Shown here: in pieces, positions 1 to 8,605 of the stretch
Position numbering within the stretch: the stretch's first letter is position 1
How the letters are laid out: each line of letters opens with the position of its first letter
DNA from: Streptomyces sp. 1-11
GTDB lineage: Bacteria; Actinomycetota; Actinomycetes; Streptomycetales; Streptomycetaceae
Length of the DNA stretch: 64,000 bases
Assembly (NCBI RefSeq): GCF_007176755.1
Contig: NZ_BJTV01000023.1
Span: forward strand, 29,481-93,480
Direction: 5' to 3'
Notes under the pieces: generated by a model
The model's input: the letters and a program-made list of their open reading frames with translations, nothing else
Told to the model about the DNA's origin: nothing
Database searches by the model: none
Program-made: the position numbers and the translations under genes

Positions 1-1
1 G

Positions 2-2677
2 ACGGAGCGACGGCCTTCGGCGACCGGCCCCGCTCCCCTGTGGGAGCGGGACACGGAGATCGCCACGGTCACCGGGGCGCTCGACGCCCTGTGCGCCGAC
101 CGGTCGTCCGCGGGCAGTCTGCTGGTGCTGCGGGGCGAGGCCGGCCTCGGCAAGACCGCGCTGCTCAACGAGACCCGCCGCATGGCCGAGCGCCGCGGCT
201 GCGCCGTGTGGTCCGCGCGGGGCGGCGAGACGCTGAGGTCCGTCCCCTTCAACGTGGTCCGGCAACTGCTGCAGCCCGCGCTGATCTCCCTGCTGCCGGG
301 AGAGGCCCGGGAGTACCTCGGCGACTGGTACGACATAGCGGGCCCCGCCCTCGGCATAGTGGACCCGCAAGGGGGCACCGCCGACCCGCAGTACGTGTGC
401 GACGGACTCGTCGCCGCCGTGCGCCGGCTCGCCCGCCGCGAGTGGCCGCTGGTCCTGCTCGTCGACGACGCGCACTGGGCCGACCAGGAGACCCTGCGCT
501 GGCTCTCCGCGTTCGCCGAGCGCCTGGACGACCTGTCCGTGCTGGTCGTGGTGGCCCGCCGCCCCGGCGAGGTGAGCGGGGACAGCGCCCGGTACCTCGA
601 CGCGGTGGCCGCCGCGGCCCTGCCCGTCAACCTCAGCGCCCTCACCCCGGACGCCACCGCCGGGCTCACCCGCGCCACCGTTGGCCGGCACGCCGACGAT
701 CCGTTCTGCCGCGAGGTCTGGGCCGTCACCGGCGGCAACCCCTACGACACCGTCGAACTGCTGGCGAAGGTGCGGGACAGCGAGGTGCAGCCGGTGGAGG
801 CGCGGGCCGGCGAGCTGCGGGCCCTGAACCGCTCCGCCCGCGGCGGCGGCCTCGTCGACCGGCTCAAGGGTCTCGGCATCGAGGCCACCCGGTTCGCCTG
901 GGCGGCCGCCATCCTCGACACCGGCATCTCCGTCGCCCTCGTCGCCCGGCTCGCCGGCATGAGCACCGCGGTCGCCGGGCGCTGCGCCGAACTGCTGCGC
1001 AACGCCCGCATCCTCACCGAGCCCGCGGCCGTGGCCGGCGCCGACCCCGGCGACGGCGAGCTGGAGTTCGTCCACCCGCTGATCGCCTCCGCCGTGTACG
1101 ACTCCATCCCGGCCGGCGTGTGCACCGCCATGCACGGGGTCGCCGCGCAGATCCTCACCGAGAGCGGGCACGGCGCCGCCGAGGCCTCCCGGCACCTGCT
1201 GAAGGTGCACCCGGACGACGACGAGGAACTCGTCGGGCAACTGCGCGAGGCGGCCCGCGAACACCTGGCCGTCGGCGCGCCGGACGCGGCCCGCCGCTGC
1301 CTGGAACGCGCCCTGCGGGAGCCGCCGCGCCCCGAGGTCCACGCCCACGTGCTCTACGAGCTGGGCCGGGCCACCCTGCTGACCGCGCCCGCCGTCACCG
1401 TCGAGCACCTGCGCAACGCCCTGGCCCTGCCGGGCCTCGACGACACGCAGCGGGTCGACGCCGTCGTCCGGCTCTCCCAGGCGCTGCTGCACAACGACGA
1501 ACTGGAGGAGGCCGTCCGCACGGTCGAGGCCGAGGCCGCCCGGCACCCGTCGTCCCCGGTCGGGATGCGGCTGCGGGCCGTGCAGTTCATGTGGGAGGGC
1601 ATCCACGGCGAGACCGCCTCCCAGGAACGGTCCCGTCGCCTGGCCGAGCTGGCCCGCATCTGCACCGGCCGGGACAACTCCGAGCGCGCCCTGCTGATCC
1701 TGCGCGGCTTCGACGCGATGACCCACGGCGAGAGCGCCGAGGACGTCGTACAGTCCTGCGACCGCGCCCTGGTCAACGGCCGCCTGGCGCCCGGGCTCGG
1801 CTGGACCGACGGCGAGTGGGGCATCGAGCTGCTGATGATGCTCGGCAGCGCGTACGCCTACGCCGACCGCCTCGACCGCGCCGAGAGCCTGTTCGCCGAA
1901 GCCCTGCGCGCCTACACCGGCGCGGGCTGGCGCGGCGGCCACCTCTCCCTGGCCAACGCCTTCCTCGGCCTCGCCTACCGCAGGCAGGGCAGGCTGCGCG
2001 ACGCCGAGGCCGCGCTGCGCGAGGCACTGGCGCTCGCCGAGCGCGTCGGCCGCCGCCTGCCGCTGTACTGGTCCGCGACCTGCGGACTGGTCGACACCCT
2101 GCTGGCCCGCGGCGACGTCGAGGAGGCCTGGTCGATCGCCGGGCGGTACGGCTTCGCCCCGCCCTACCCGTCCACCATCGTGCTGCCCGACATCCGCTCC
2201 GTGCGCGGCCGGCTGCTGCTCGCCGTGGGCCGCACCGAGGACGGCGTCAACGAACTGGAGGCCGCCGAGAAGACCGCCGCCTCCCGCGGCGGCCACAACC
2301 CGGTCCTCGCCCCCTGGTCCCTCGACCTCGCCCGGGCCCTGGCCGTACAGGATCCGGCCCGTGCCGCCCGGCTCGCCGCGGACGCCCGCCGGCAGGCCGA
2401 GCGGTTCGGCACCGACACGGCCATCGGCGAGGCCCTGCGCTGCGCCGCCGCCCTGGAGACCGGCCGGGGCGCGGTGCGCCTCGCGGCCCAGGCCGTCGCC
2501 TACCTGGAGGCCTCGCCCTGCCAGTACGAGCACGCGGCGGCCCGGGTCGAGTACGGCGTCATGACCCGCTCGGTCGCCGAGCTGGAGCGGGGCCTGACCC
2601 TGGCGCGCTCCTGCGGGGCGGACGGTCTCGCGGCGCAGGCGCGGGAGGTGCTGGAGACGGGGCGCGGGCTGCGCTAG
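2..2677 (+). CDS. LuxR/LAL-like AAA ATPase regulator, partial at left edge, no C-terminal HTH
   Basis: The frame is open from the window edge, so the true start lies upstream or just inside; GTG 125 is too far in because the LWERDTEIATV lead-in typical of LAL proteins precedes it. Walker A is GEAGLGKTAL and Walker B is LVLLVDDAHW, followed by a long helical, TPR-like middle and C-terminal region. LAL/MalT proteins are large ATP-binding transcriptional activators that normally end in a LuxR HTH. Here the protein stops at REVLETGRGLR, about where that HTH would begin, and the DNA beyond is repeat sequence. It may be a truncated regulator or a signalling ATPase without DNA binding. The ATPase/TPR assignment is firm; the function is not known. 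Confidence 0.8.
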   Translation, partial: TERRPSATGPAPLWERDTEIATVTGALDALCADRSSAGSLLVLRGEAGLGKTALLNETRRMAERRGCAVWSARGGETLRSVPFNVVRQLLQPALISLLPGEAREYLGDWYDIAGPALGIVDPQGGTADPQYVCDGLVAAVRRLARREWPLVLLVDDAHWADQETLRWLSAFAERLDDLSVLVVVARRPGEVSGDSARYLDAVAAAALPVNLSALTPDATAGLTRATVGRHADDPFCREVWAVTGGNPYDTVELLAKVRDSEVQPVEARAGELRALNRSARGGGLVDRLKGLGIEATRFAWAAAILDTGISVALVARLAGMSTAVAGRCAELLRNARILTEPAAVAGADPGDGELEFVHPLIASAVYDSIPAGVCTAMHGVAAQILTESGHGAAEASRHLLKVHPDDDEELVGQLREAAREHLAVGAPDAARRCLERALREPPRPEVHAHVLYELGRATLLTAPAVTVEHLRNALALPGLDDTQRVDAVVRLSQALLHNDELEEAVRTVEAEAARHPSSPVGMRLRAVQFMWEGIHGETASQERSRRLAELARICTGRDNSERALLILRGFDAMTHGESAEDVVQSCDRALVNGRLAPGLGWTDGEWGIELLMMLGSAYAYADRLDRAESLFAEALRAYTGAGWRGGHLSLANAFLGLAYRRQGRLRDAEAALREALALAERVGRRLPLYWSATCGLVDTLLARGDVEEAWSIAGRYGFAPPYPSTIVLPDIRSVRGRLLLAVGRTEDGVNELEAAEKTAASRGGHNPVLAPWSLDLARALAVQDPARAARLAADARRQAERFGTDTAIGEALRCAAALETGRGAVRLAAQAVAYLEASPCQYEHAAARVEYGVMTRSVAELERGLTLARSCGADGLAAQAREVLETGRGLR

Positions 2678-2771
2678 GGCCGGTCCGGCAAACCAGGGCC
2701 GGTCCGGCGAGCCAAGGCCTGGCCGGCAGCTCCCGCCGGGCCCGCGGCGCCCGGCATCGCACCCCGGCGCG
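2678..2771. repeat. Partial copy (A) of a dispersed intergenic repeat
   Basis: The stretch around 2719-2771 matches the first part of the repeat at 15126-15288 almost base for base, around the core CCGCCGGGCCCGCGG. Only that end of the element is present. A short direct repeat, GGGCCGGTCCGGC (2678-2690 and 2696-2708), precedes it. It fills the gap between two convergent genes. Confidence 0.7.
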
Positions 2772-3887
2772 TCAGGCGGTCTCCTCCTCGGCCAGCACCC
2801 GCTGGGCCGTCGCGAACGCCGAGTTGGCCGCGGGCACCCCGCAGTACACGGCGGTCTGCAGCAGCACCGCGCCGATCTCCTCGGGGGTCAGGCCGTTGCG
2901 CCGGGCCGCCCGGACGTGCATGGCCAGCTCGTCGTAGTGGCCGTGCGCGACCAGCGCGGTCAGCGTGATCATGCTGCGCTCGCGGCGGGACAGCGTCGGA
3001 TCGGTCCAGATCTCCCCCCAGGCGTAGCGGGAGATGAAGTCCTGGAACCGCGCGGTGAACGGGGTCTGCCTCGCCTGCGCCCGGTCCACGTGCGCATCGC
3101 CCAGCACTTCCCGGCGCACCGCCATCCCGCTCGCCGCAGGGCCGTCGAGCTGGGCGCGCAGGGCGGCCACGACGGCCTCGGGGACCTCGGCGGGCGCCAG
3201 GTGGGAGGCGCCCGGCAGCTCCAGCAGCGTGGCGCCGGGCACCGCGTCCGCGATCTCCCGCAGGTGCGCCGGCGGCGTCGCGGGGTCCTCACGGCCCGCG
3301 ACGAGCAGCGTCGGCACCGTGATCCGGGCGAGCCGGTCGCGCAGGTCGAAGGCGGCCAGCGCGTCGCAGCAGGCGGCGTACGCCCCGGGGTCGGCCTCCC
3401 GGTGGTCCCGCACCAGCCGGGGCACGGTGAAACCGGGCGTGAACCAGCGGGCGTCGGCGCTCTCCGCCAGCCACTCCAGGCCCTCCCGGCGCACCCGCTC
3501 GGCGCGCTCGCGCCACGGGTCCGCGCCGCCGAAGTGGGCCGAGGAGCAGATGACCGCGAGGGAGGACAGCCGCTCGGGGTGGTACGCGGCCAGGTGCAGG
3601 CCGACCGCTCCGCCCAGCGACACTCCCGCGTAGGCGAACCGCTCGACACCGAGGGCGTCGGCGAGTGCCAGCACCAGGCCGGCCAGGTCGCCGACGGTGG
3701 CGCCGGGCCCGATCAGGTCCGCCGCCGAACCGCCGTGGCCCGGCAGGTCCCAGCGGACCACGCGGTGGCCGCCGGTCAGCTCGGGCGCGACCGCGTCCCA
3801 CAGGGCCGAGGAGGTGCCGAGCGACGGCCCGAGCAGCAGCGCGGGAGCGGACGCCGGTCCTTCGTCGAGGTGGTTGAGGAGTTGCAC
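2772..3887 (-). CDS. pcaL: 3-oxoadipate enol-lactonase / 4-carboxymuconolactone decarboxylase fusion
   Basis: This is a fused two-step enzyme of the protocatechuate branch of the beta-ketoadipate pathway. Residues about 1-245 form an alpha/beta hydrolase (PcaD-like) with nucleophile motif GVSLGG (Ser about 90), WDLPGHGGS, and a late GASHLAP histidine. Residues about 255-371 form a carboxymuconolactone decarboxylase domain (PcaC-like) with TLTALVAHG and YCGVPAAN. The decarboxylase makes the enol-lactone and the hydrolase opens it to 3-oxoadipate. The start is GTG 3887; TTG 3893, overlapping the pcaB stop, is an alternative. It is the last gene of the minus-strand pca operon. The same fusion is known from other Streptomyces and Rhodococcus. 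Confidence 0.93.
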   Translation of the reverse strand: MQLLNHLDEGPASAPALLLGPSLGTSSALWDAVAPELTGGHRVVRWDLPGHGGSAADLIGPGATVGDLAGLVLALADALGVERFAYAGVSLGGAVGLHLAAYHPERLSSLAVICSSAHFGGADPWRERAERVRREGLEWLAESADARWFTPGFTVPRLVRDHREADPGAYAACCDALAAFDLRDRLARITVPTLLVAGREDPATPPAHLREIADAVPGATLLELPGASHLAPAEVPEAVVAALRAQLDGPAASGMAVRREVLGDAHVDRAQARQTPFTARFQDFISRYAWGEIWTDPTLSRRERSMITLTALVAHGHYDELAMHVRAARRNGLTPEEIGAVLLQTAVYCGVPAANSAFATAQRVLAEEETA

Positions 3888-3889
3888 GG

Positions 3890-5248
3890 TCAACGACGCT
3901 CCAGGGCACGGTCGGTGAGGGCACCGGCGAAACCGGTGTAGCGGGCGGGGTCGGTGAGGTCGTCCAGGTCGGCCTCCCCCAGTTCGGGCTGCTCGGCCAG
4001 GAGTTCGCGCAGTGGACGGTCCTCTTCGTGCGCGCGGCGGGCCAGTTCGGTGAGCAGTTCCTTCGCCCGGGCCCGGCCGAGCACGGAGGCCAGGGCGGCG
4101 GAGAGCCGTTCGGAGACGATCAGCCCCCGGGTGACGTCGAGGTTCCGCCGCATCGCGCCGGGGTGCGCGCGCAACTCCTCGGCCAAGACGGCCGCGTGCG
4201 CGGCGGCGCCGCCGACCAGTCGGAGCAGGTCGCGCAGCGGCTCCCACTCGGCGTGCCAGGCGCCGGCCGGCCGCTCGTCCTCGGCGGCGAGCGAGCCGTA
4301 CAGGGTGGCCGCGAGCTGCGGGGCGCGCCGGGCGGCGGCCGCGACGAGCGTGGAGCGCACCGGGTTCGCCTTGTGCGGCATGGCCGAGGAGCCGCCGCCG
4401 CTGCCCTCGGTCAGCTCGCCGGTCTCCGTGCGCGACAGCGTCAGCACGTCCGCGGCGAGCTTGCCGAGCGCGCCCGCCGCGAAGGCCAGGCAGCCGGCCA
4501 GGTCGGCGACCGGGGTGCGCAGCGTGTGCCAGGGCAACGCCGGTGCGGCCAGGCCGACTTCGCGGGCGTAGGCGCCGGTGAGCGCGGCCGCGTCCACGGC
4601 GCCGTACGCGCGGAACGCCGCCAGGGTGCCGGCGGCGCCCCCGAGCTGGGCGGGGAGCGAGTCCCGCACCCGGCGCACGCGGTCGCGGGCGTCCAGCACC
4701 AGCGAGCGCCAGCCCGCCGCCTTCAGCCCGAACGTCGTCGGCACGGCGTGCTGGGTGAGGGTCCGCCCGGGCATCGGGGTGTCCCGGTGTCCGGCGGCCA
4801 GCCGGGCGAGCGCCCGCTCGGTCCGGCCGAGGTCGTCCAGGACCGGGCCCAGGGTGCGCGCGGCCACCAGCATGGCCGCGGTGTCCATGATGTCCTGGCT
4901 GGTGGCTCCCCGGTGCACGTACGGACCGTGCTCCTCGCCCGCCGCCTTCGTCAGGTCGGCGACCAGCGGGATGACCGGGTTGCCGCCGGCGCGGGCCCGC
5001 TCGGCGAGCGAGCGGACGTCGAAGCGGGCGGGGTCGGCCGCCTCGGTCACCGCGGCGGCGGCCGCCGCCGGCGCGAGACCGAGCCCGGCCTGGGCGCGGG
5101 TGAGGGCGGTCTCTGCGTCGAGCAGGGCCCGCAGGTAGGCCGAGTCGCTCGTCGCGGCGGCGGCGGGGGTGCCGGCCCACCCGGGGGCCAGCAGTCCGGT
5201 GTCGTCCTCCTGCGGGGGCGTCTCCCGGCCGGAGGGCGGCGGCGTCAC
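3890..5248 (-). CDS. pcaB: 3-carboxy-cis,cis-muconate cycloisomerase
   Basis: It belongs to the fumarase/aspartase superfamily. The signature GSSAMPHKANP is at residues 286-296, and the other conserved blocks are VHRGATSQDIMDTA (about 111-124) and TLTQHAVPTTFG (about 163-174). It cyclises 3-carboxymuconate, the product of PcaGH, to 4-carboxymuconolactone, the substrate of the decarboxylase half of PcaL. Length is 452 residues, usual for the family. The GTG start overlaps the pcaG stop (GTGA), which indicates translational coupling. Confidence 0.95.
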   Translation of the reverse strand: MTPPPSGRETPPQEDDTGLLAPGWAGTPAAAATSDSAYLRALLDAETALTRAQAGLGLAPAAAAAAVTEAADPARFDVRSLAERARAGGNPVIPLVADLTKAAGEEHGPYVHRGATSQDIMDTAAMLVAARTLGPVLDDLGRTERALARLAAGHRDTPMPGRTLTQHAVPTTFGLKAAGWRSLVLDARDRVRRVRDSLPAQLGGAAGTLAAFRAYGAVDAAALTGAYAREVGLAAPALPWHTLRTPVADLAGCLAFAAGALGKLAADVLTLSRTETGELTEGSGGGSSAMPHKANPVRSTLVAAAARRAPQLAATLYGSLAAEDERPAGAWHAEWEPLRDLLRLVGGAAAHAAVLAEELRAHPGAMRRNLDVTRGLIVSERLSAALASVLGRARAKELLTELARRAHEEDRPLRELLAEQPELGEADLDDLTDPARYTGFAGALTDRALERR

Positions 5249-5847
5249 CGGAACTCCAGGAAGACCGTCTCGCCCTCGCCCTGGAGGCGGATGTCGAAGC
5301 GGTAGGTCCCGTCGCCCTCGGCACCGGCGATCAGCGTGCCGCGCCGGTCGCCCACCCGGGCGAGCAGCGGGTCGGCGGCCAGGGCCGCCTCGTCGCCCGG
5401 CAGGTAGATCCGGGTGAACAGGTGGACGAGCAGGCCGCGCGCGAAGACGCACACGCTCAGGTACGGCGCGCTGTCCCCGCGGGCGCCGGGCCGCAGCGTC
5501 CGTGCGTACCAGTGGCCGTCCGCGTCGGTCTGGACGCGTCCCCAGCCGGTGAACTCCACGCCGTTGCGGCCCAGATAGCCGCCGGTCGCCGGATCGCGCC
5601 GCAGCGATCCGTCCACCTGCGGGACGGTGCCGTCGGGGCGCGGCCCCCACAGCTCGACGAGGGCGTCGGGCAGTGGCCTGCCCTCGCCGTCGAGGACGTA
5701 GCCGTGCACGGTGACCGTGTCGGGGTGCCCCAGCGGGGCGATGTCCTCGCCGCCGCGGAAGGGCAGCGCGTACCCGTAGAACGGGCCGACCGTGTGGGAC
5801 GGGGTGGGCAGCACGTTCCCGGGGCCGCCGGTGTCTGTCTTCGTCAT
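5245..5847 (-). CDS. pcaG: Protocatechuate 3,4-dioxygenase alpha subunit
   Basis: Intradiol dioxygenase fold of 200 residues. SHTVGPFYGYALPF occurs near the N terminus and the beta-sandwich core follows (VELWGPRPDG, FTGWGRVQTD). The alpha subunit pairs with PcaH, which carries the non-haem iron ligands; together they cleave the protocatechuate ring to 3-carboxy-cis,cis-muconate. ATG 5847 lies 8 bp after the pcaH stop, and the stop overlaps the pcaB GTG. The paired order H-G supports the subunit assignment. Confidence 0.95.
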   Translation of the reverse strand: MTKTDTGGPGNVLPTPSHTVGPFYGYALPFRGGEDIAPLGHPDTVTVHGYVLDGEGRPLPDALVELWGPRPDGTVPQVDGSLRRDPATGGYLGRNGVEFTGWGRVQTDADGHWYARTLRPGARGDSAPYLSVCVFARGLLVHLFTRIYLPGDEAALAADPLLARVGDRRGTLIAGAEGDGTYRFDIRLQGEGETVFLEFR

Positions 5848-5855
5848 CGCTGCGG

Positions 5856-6629
5856 TCAGCGTCCTTCCTCGATCCAGGTGGCGGCGGGGCCGTCCAGCAC
5901 GATGTCCCAGTGGTAGCCGAGGGAGAACTCCGGCACCGACAGGCCGTGGTCGTAGGTGGCGACCAGCCGCTGCCGTGCCGCGTCGTCCGTCACGGACTGC
6001 AGGATCGGGTCGTACGGGAAGAGCGGGTCGTTCGGGAAGTACATCTGCGTCACCAGCCGCTGCGTGAACGCCGCGCCGAACACCGAGAAGTGGATGTGCG
6101 CCGGACGCCAGGCGTTGACGTGGTTGCGCCACGGGTACGGGCCGGGCTGGATGGTGGTGAAGTGGTAGCGGCCCTCGGCGTCGGTGAGGGTGCGGCCGAA
6201 GCCCGTGAAGTTCGGGTCGAGCGGGGCGTCGTGCTGCTCCCGCTGATGGGCGTACCGCCCGGCCGAGTTGGCCTGCCAGATCTCCACGAGCTGGCCGCGC
6301 ACGGCCCGGCCGTCCCGGTCCAGCAGCCGGCCCGAGACGGTGATGCGCTCGCCGACCGGCTCGCCCCGGTGGTGCCGGGTGAGGTCGTTGTCGACCCCGG
6401 TGATGTCGCGCTCCCCGAAGGCGGGGGAGTGCAGCTCGACCAGTTCCGGATCCTTCGCGGTGTCGATGGCGACCAGCGGCTGCCTGGGATGGCGCAGCAC
6501 CGACGAGCGGTAGGGCGCGTAGTCCCGGCGCGGGTGGTGCTCGACGGGGGCGCCGTCGGCGATCCGCTTCTCGTACGCGGCGCGCTCGGCCGCGATCTCC
6601 TGGTCGATGTCCTGCTGGGTGAGTGTCAT
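5856..6629 (-). CDS. pcaH: Protocatechuate 3,4-dioxygenase beta subunit
   Basis: 257 residues. All four iron ligands expected for PcaH are visible: tyrosines in SAGRYAH and PGPYPW, and the two histidines of RPAHIHFSV. LDPNFTGFGR and the QMYFPNDPLFPYDPI segment are also typical. It is the catalytic subunit of the intradiol dioxygenase. ATG 6629 is chosen because AGGTGA sits about 8 nt upstream; an in-frame GTG at 6638 overlaps that ribosome-binding site. It follows the pcaF remnant by about 20 bp within the operon. Confidence 0.95.
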   Translation of the reverse strand: MTLTQQDIDQEIAAERAAYEKRIADGAPVEHHPRRDYAPYRSSVLRHPRQPLVAIDTAKDPELVELHSPAFGERDITGVDNDLTRHHRGEPVGERITVSGRLLDRDGRAVRGQLVEIWQANSAGRYAHQREQHDAPLDPNFTGFGRTLTDAEGRYHFTTIQPGPYPWRNHVNAWRPAHIHFSVFGAAFTQRLVTQMYFPNDPLFPYDPILQSVTDDAARQRLVATYDHGLSVPEFSLGYHWDIVLDGPAATWIEEGR

Positions 6630-6649
6630 GGCGGTCACCTGACGCTTCC

Positions 6650-7177
6650 TTAGCGCTCGAGGACGAGGGCGAGGCCCTGGCCCACGCCGATGCAGAGGGT
6701 GGCCACGCCGGTGCCGGAGCCGCGGCGGGCGAGCTGGTGGGCGACGGTGCCCGCGAGCCGGGCGCCGGAAGCGCCATGGGGGTCCCCCCGTTCGAGCGGA
6801 GTCGAGAGCGGGGGAGGATGGCCGAGCGCGATCGCCCCGCCCTGCGGGTTGAGGACCGCCGGGTCGAACTCGGGCCACTCGGCGAGACAGCCGAGCACCT
6901 GGGCGGCGAACGCCTCGTTCAGTTCGAGCACGGACAGATCGCCGAAGTCCCTGCCCGCCTTGGCGAGGGCGCGGCGGACGGCCTCGACGGGGGCGAGCCC
7001 GAAGTACTGCGGGTCGGTCGCGGACACACCCGTCGCCGACACCCGCGCGAGGGGCTCCCGGCCGAGCGACCTCAGCCCCTCCTCGTCGGCGAGGAGCAGC
7101 GCGGCGGCGCCGTCGTTGAGCGGGGAGGCGTTGCCCGCGGTCACCGTGCCGCCCTCAACGATGTAGACGGTCTTCAC
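6650..7177 (-). pseudogene. pcaF: beta-ketoadipyl-CoA thiolase remnant (pcaF) with large internal deletion and active-site insertion
   Basis: The normal translation-coupled start is present: GTG 7177 overlaps the pcaJ stop, and the protein opens with a thiolase-like VKTVYIV. It then jumps to EGGTVTAGNASPLNDG, a block that lies past the middle of a full thiolase. The product is 175 residues instead of about 400, and the part carrying the nucleophilic cysteine (NRxCASG motif) is gone. The C-terminal blocks NEAFAAQ, NPQGGAIALGHP and CIGVGQG remain. The GHPxGASG motif is further split by 13 extra in-frame residues (6776-6814). It stays in frame, so it may still be translated and keep operon coupling, but thiolase activity is not expected. 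Another thiolase, perhaps the one at 26893, would have to finish the pathway. Confidence 0.85.
6776..6817. repeat. Short repeat-like insertion inside pcaF
   Basis: The segment reads on the plus strand as GGGGGTCCCCCC, then TTCGAGCGGAGTCGAGAGCG, then GGGGAGG. On the minus strand it adds the residues PPLSTPLERGDPH to the thiolase GHPLGASG motif, replacing the Leu, a net 36 bp in frame. From memory, near-identical GGGGGACCCCC / CTCTCGGC-type elements are scattered through Streptomyces genomes; only this copy was found here. Confidence 0.65.
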
Positions 7178-7818
7178 AGCAGGCCCTCCGCGACGGTCAG
7201 TTCGGCGTCGGTGCGGGCGGCCACCTCGTCGGCGCTCACCCCGGGCGCGGTCTCCACGAGGACCAGCCCGTCCCCGGTGACGTCGAGCACGCCGAGGTCG
7301 GTGACGATCCGGTTCACACACGCCTTGCCCGTGAGCGGCAGCGTGCACCGCCGGAGGATCTTCGGGGAGCCGTCCTTGGCCGTGTGCGTCATGACGACGA
7401 CGACCGTCCGCGCGCCGTGCACCAGGTCCATCGCGCCGCCGATGCCGGTGACCAGCTTCCCCGGGACCGCCCAGTTGGCCAGGTCGCCGCCCGCGGACAC
7501 CTGCATCGCGCCCAGCACGGCCACGTCGATGTGCCCGCCGCGGATCATCGCGAACGACAGCGCCGAGTCGAAGAAGGAGGCGCCCGGCAGCACCGTCACG
7601 GTCTCCTTGCCGGCGTTGACGAGGTCCGGGTCGACCTCGTCCTCGGCCGGGTAGGGGCCGGTGCCGAGGATGCCGTTCTCCGACTCCAGTACCACCTCGA
7701 CGCCGGGCGGCAGGTGGTTGGGGATCAGCGTCGGCAGGCCGATGCCGAGATTGACGTACTGGCCGTCCTCCAGCTCGCGGGCCGCGCGGGCGGCCATCTC
7801 CTCGCGTGTCCAGGCCAT
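7174..7818 (-). CDS. pcaJ: 3-oxoadipate CoA-transferase subunit B
   Basis: 214 residues of the class I CoA-transferase beta fold. VNLGIGLPTLIPN is near the N terminus, and ESENGILGTGPYP carries the glutamate (SENG motif) that forms the acyl-CoA intermediate in this family. With PcaI it moves CoA from succinyl-CoA to 3-oxoadipate. The start codon overlaps the pcaI stop (TGATG) and the stop overlaps the pcaF GTG, so I, J and F are translationally coupled. Confidence 0.94.
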   Translation of the reverse strand: MAWTREEMAARAARELEDGQYVNLGIGLPTLIPNHLPPGVEVVLESENGILGTGPYPAEDEVDPDLVNAGKETVTVLPGASFFDSALSFAMIRGGHIDVAVLGAMQVSAGGDLANWAVPGKLVTGIGGAMDLVHGARTVVVVMTHTAKDGSPKILRRCTLPLTGKACVNRIVTDLGVLDVTGDGLVLVETAPGVSADEVAARTDAELTVAEGLL

Positions 7819-8573
7819 CAGGACCTCACCGTCCGCCGCTCGATCTTCTTGTCCGCCGCCTGCTGAGGGGTCAGCGCCAGCACGCGCTGCACGAAGACGC
7901 CGGGCACGTGCACCGCGTCCGGGTCGATGTCCCCGGGCTCCACCAGTTCCTCCACCTCGGCGACGGTCACCCGACCGGCCATCGCGGCCAGCGGGTTGAA
8001 GTTGCGGGCGGACCGGTTGAAGACGAGGTTGCCGTGCCGGTCGCCCCGGGCGGCGCGCACCAGCGCGAAGTCGGTGCGGATGCCGCGCTCCAGCACGTAC
8101 TCCACGCCGTCGAACTCCCGCACCTCCTTCGGCGGCGAGGCCAGCGCGACCCCGCCCGTCCCGTCGTAGCGCCAGGGCAGCCCGCCGTCGGCGACCTGCG
8201 TGCCCACGCCCGCCGGGGTGTAGAACGCGGGGATGCCCGCGCCGCCGGCGCGCAGCCGCTCGGCGAGGGTGCCCTGCGGGATCAGCTCGACCTCCAGCTC
8301 ACCGGCCAGGTACTGGCGGGCGAACTCCTTGTTGGCGCCGATGTAGGAGCCGGTCACCCGGGCGATCCGGCCGGCCGCGAGCAGCACCGCGAGGCCGGAC
8401 TCCATCGCTCCGCAGTTGTTCGACACCACGCCCAGTCGGGCCGTGCCGCGCTCGTACAGCGCCTGGATCAGTACGTTCGGCACACCGCTCAGCCCGAAAC
8501 CGCCGACCGCGAGGGACGCGCCGTCCGGCACATCGGCCACCGCCTCGGCGGCCGTGGCGACCACCTTGTCCAT
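7818..8573 (-). CDS. pcaI: 3-oxoadipate CoA-transferase subunit A
   Basis: 251 residues of the class I CoA-transferase alpha fold. GGFGLSGVPNVLI is near the N terminus, and NNCGAMESGLAVLL, YIGANKEFARQYLAGELEVE and EFDGVEYVLE follow. It is the first gene of the operon pcaI-J-F-H-G-B-L and is divergent from the MarR gene at 8755. The roughly 180 bp between them must carry both promoters and the operators. Confidence 0.94.
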   Translation of the reverse strand: MDKVVATAAEAVADVPDGASLAVGGFGLSGVPNVLIQALYERGTARLGVVSNNCGAMESGLAVLLAAGRIARVTGSYIGANKEFARQYLAGELEVELIPQGTLAERLRAGGAGIPAFYTPAGVGTQVADGGLPWRYDGTGGVALASPPKEVREFDGVEYVLERGIRTDFALVRAARGDRHGNLVFNRSARNFNPLAAMAGRVTVAEVEELVEPGDIDPDAVHVPGVFVQRVLALTPQQAADKKIERRTVRS

Positions 8574-8605
8574 CCGTGAAGCCCCATCTCTGCAAATTAA
8601 TCAGG

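Noticed and set aside
40..2937. Long plus-strand frame of 965 codons overlapping the LAL-like ATPase
   Set aside because: It is the +1 shadow of the true frame: Arg/Pro/Gly-rich, without domains, while the other frame has Walker motifs.
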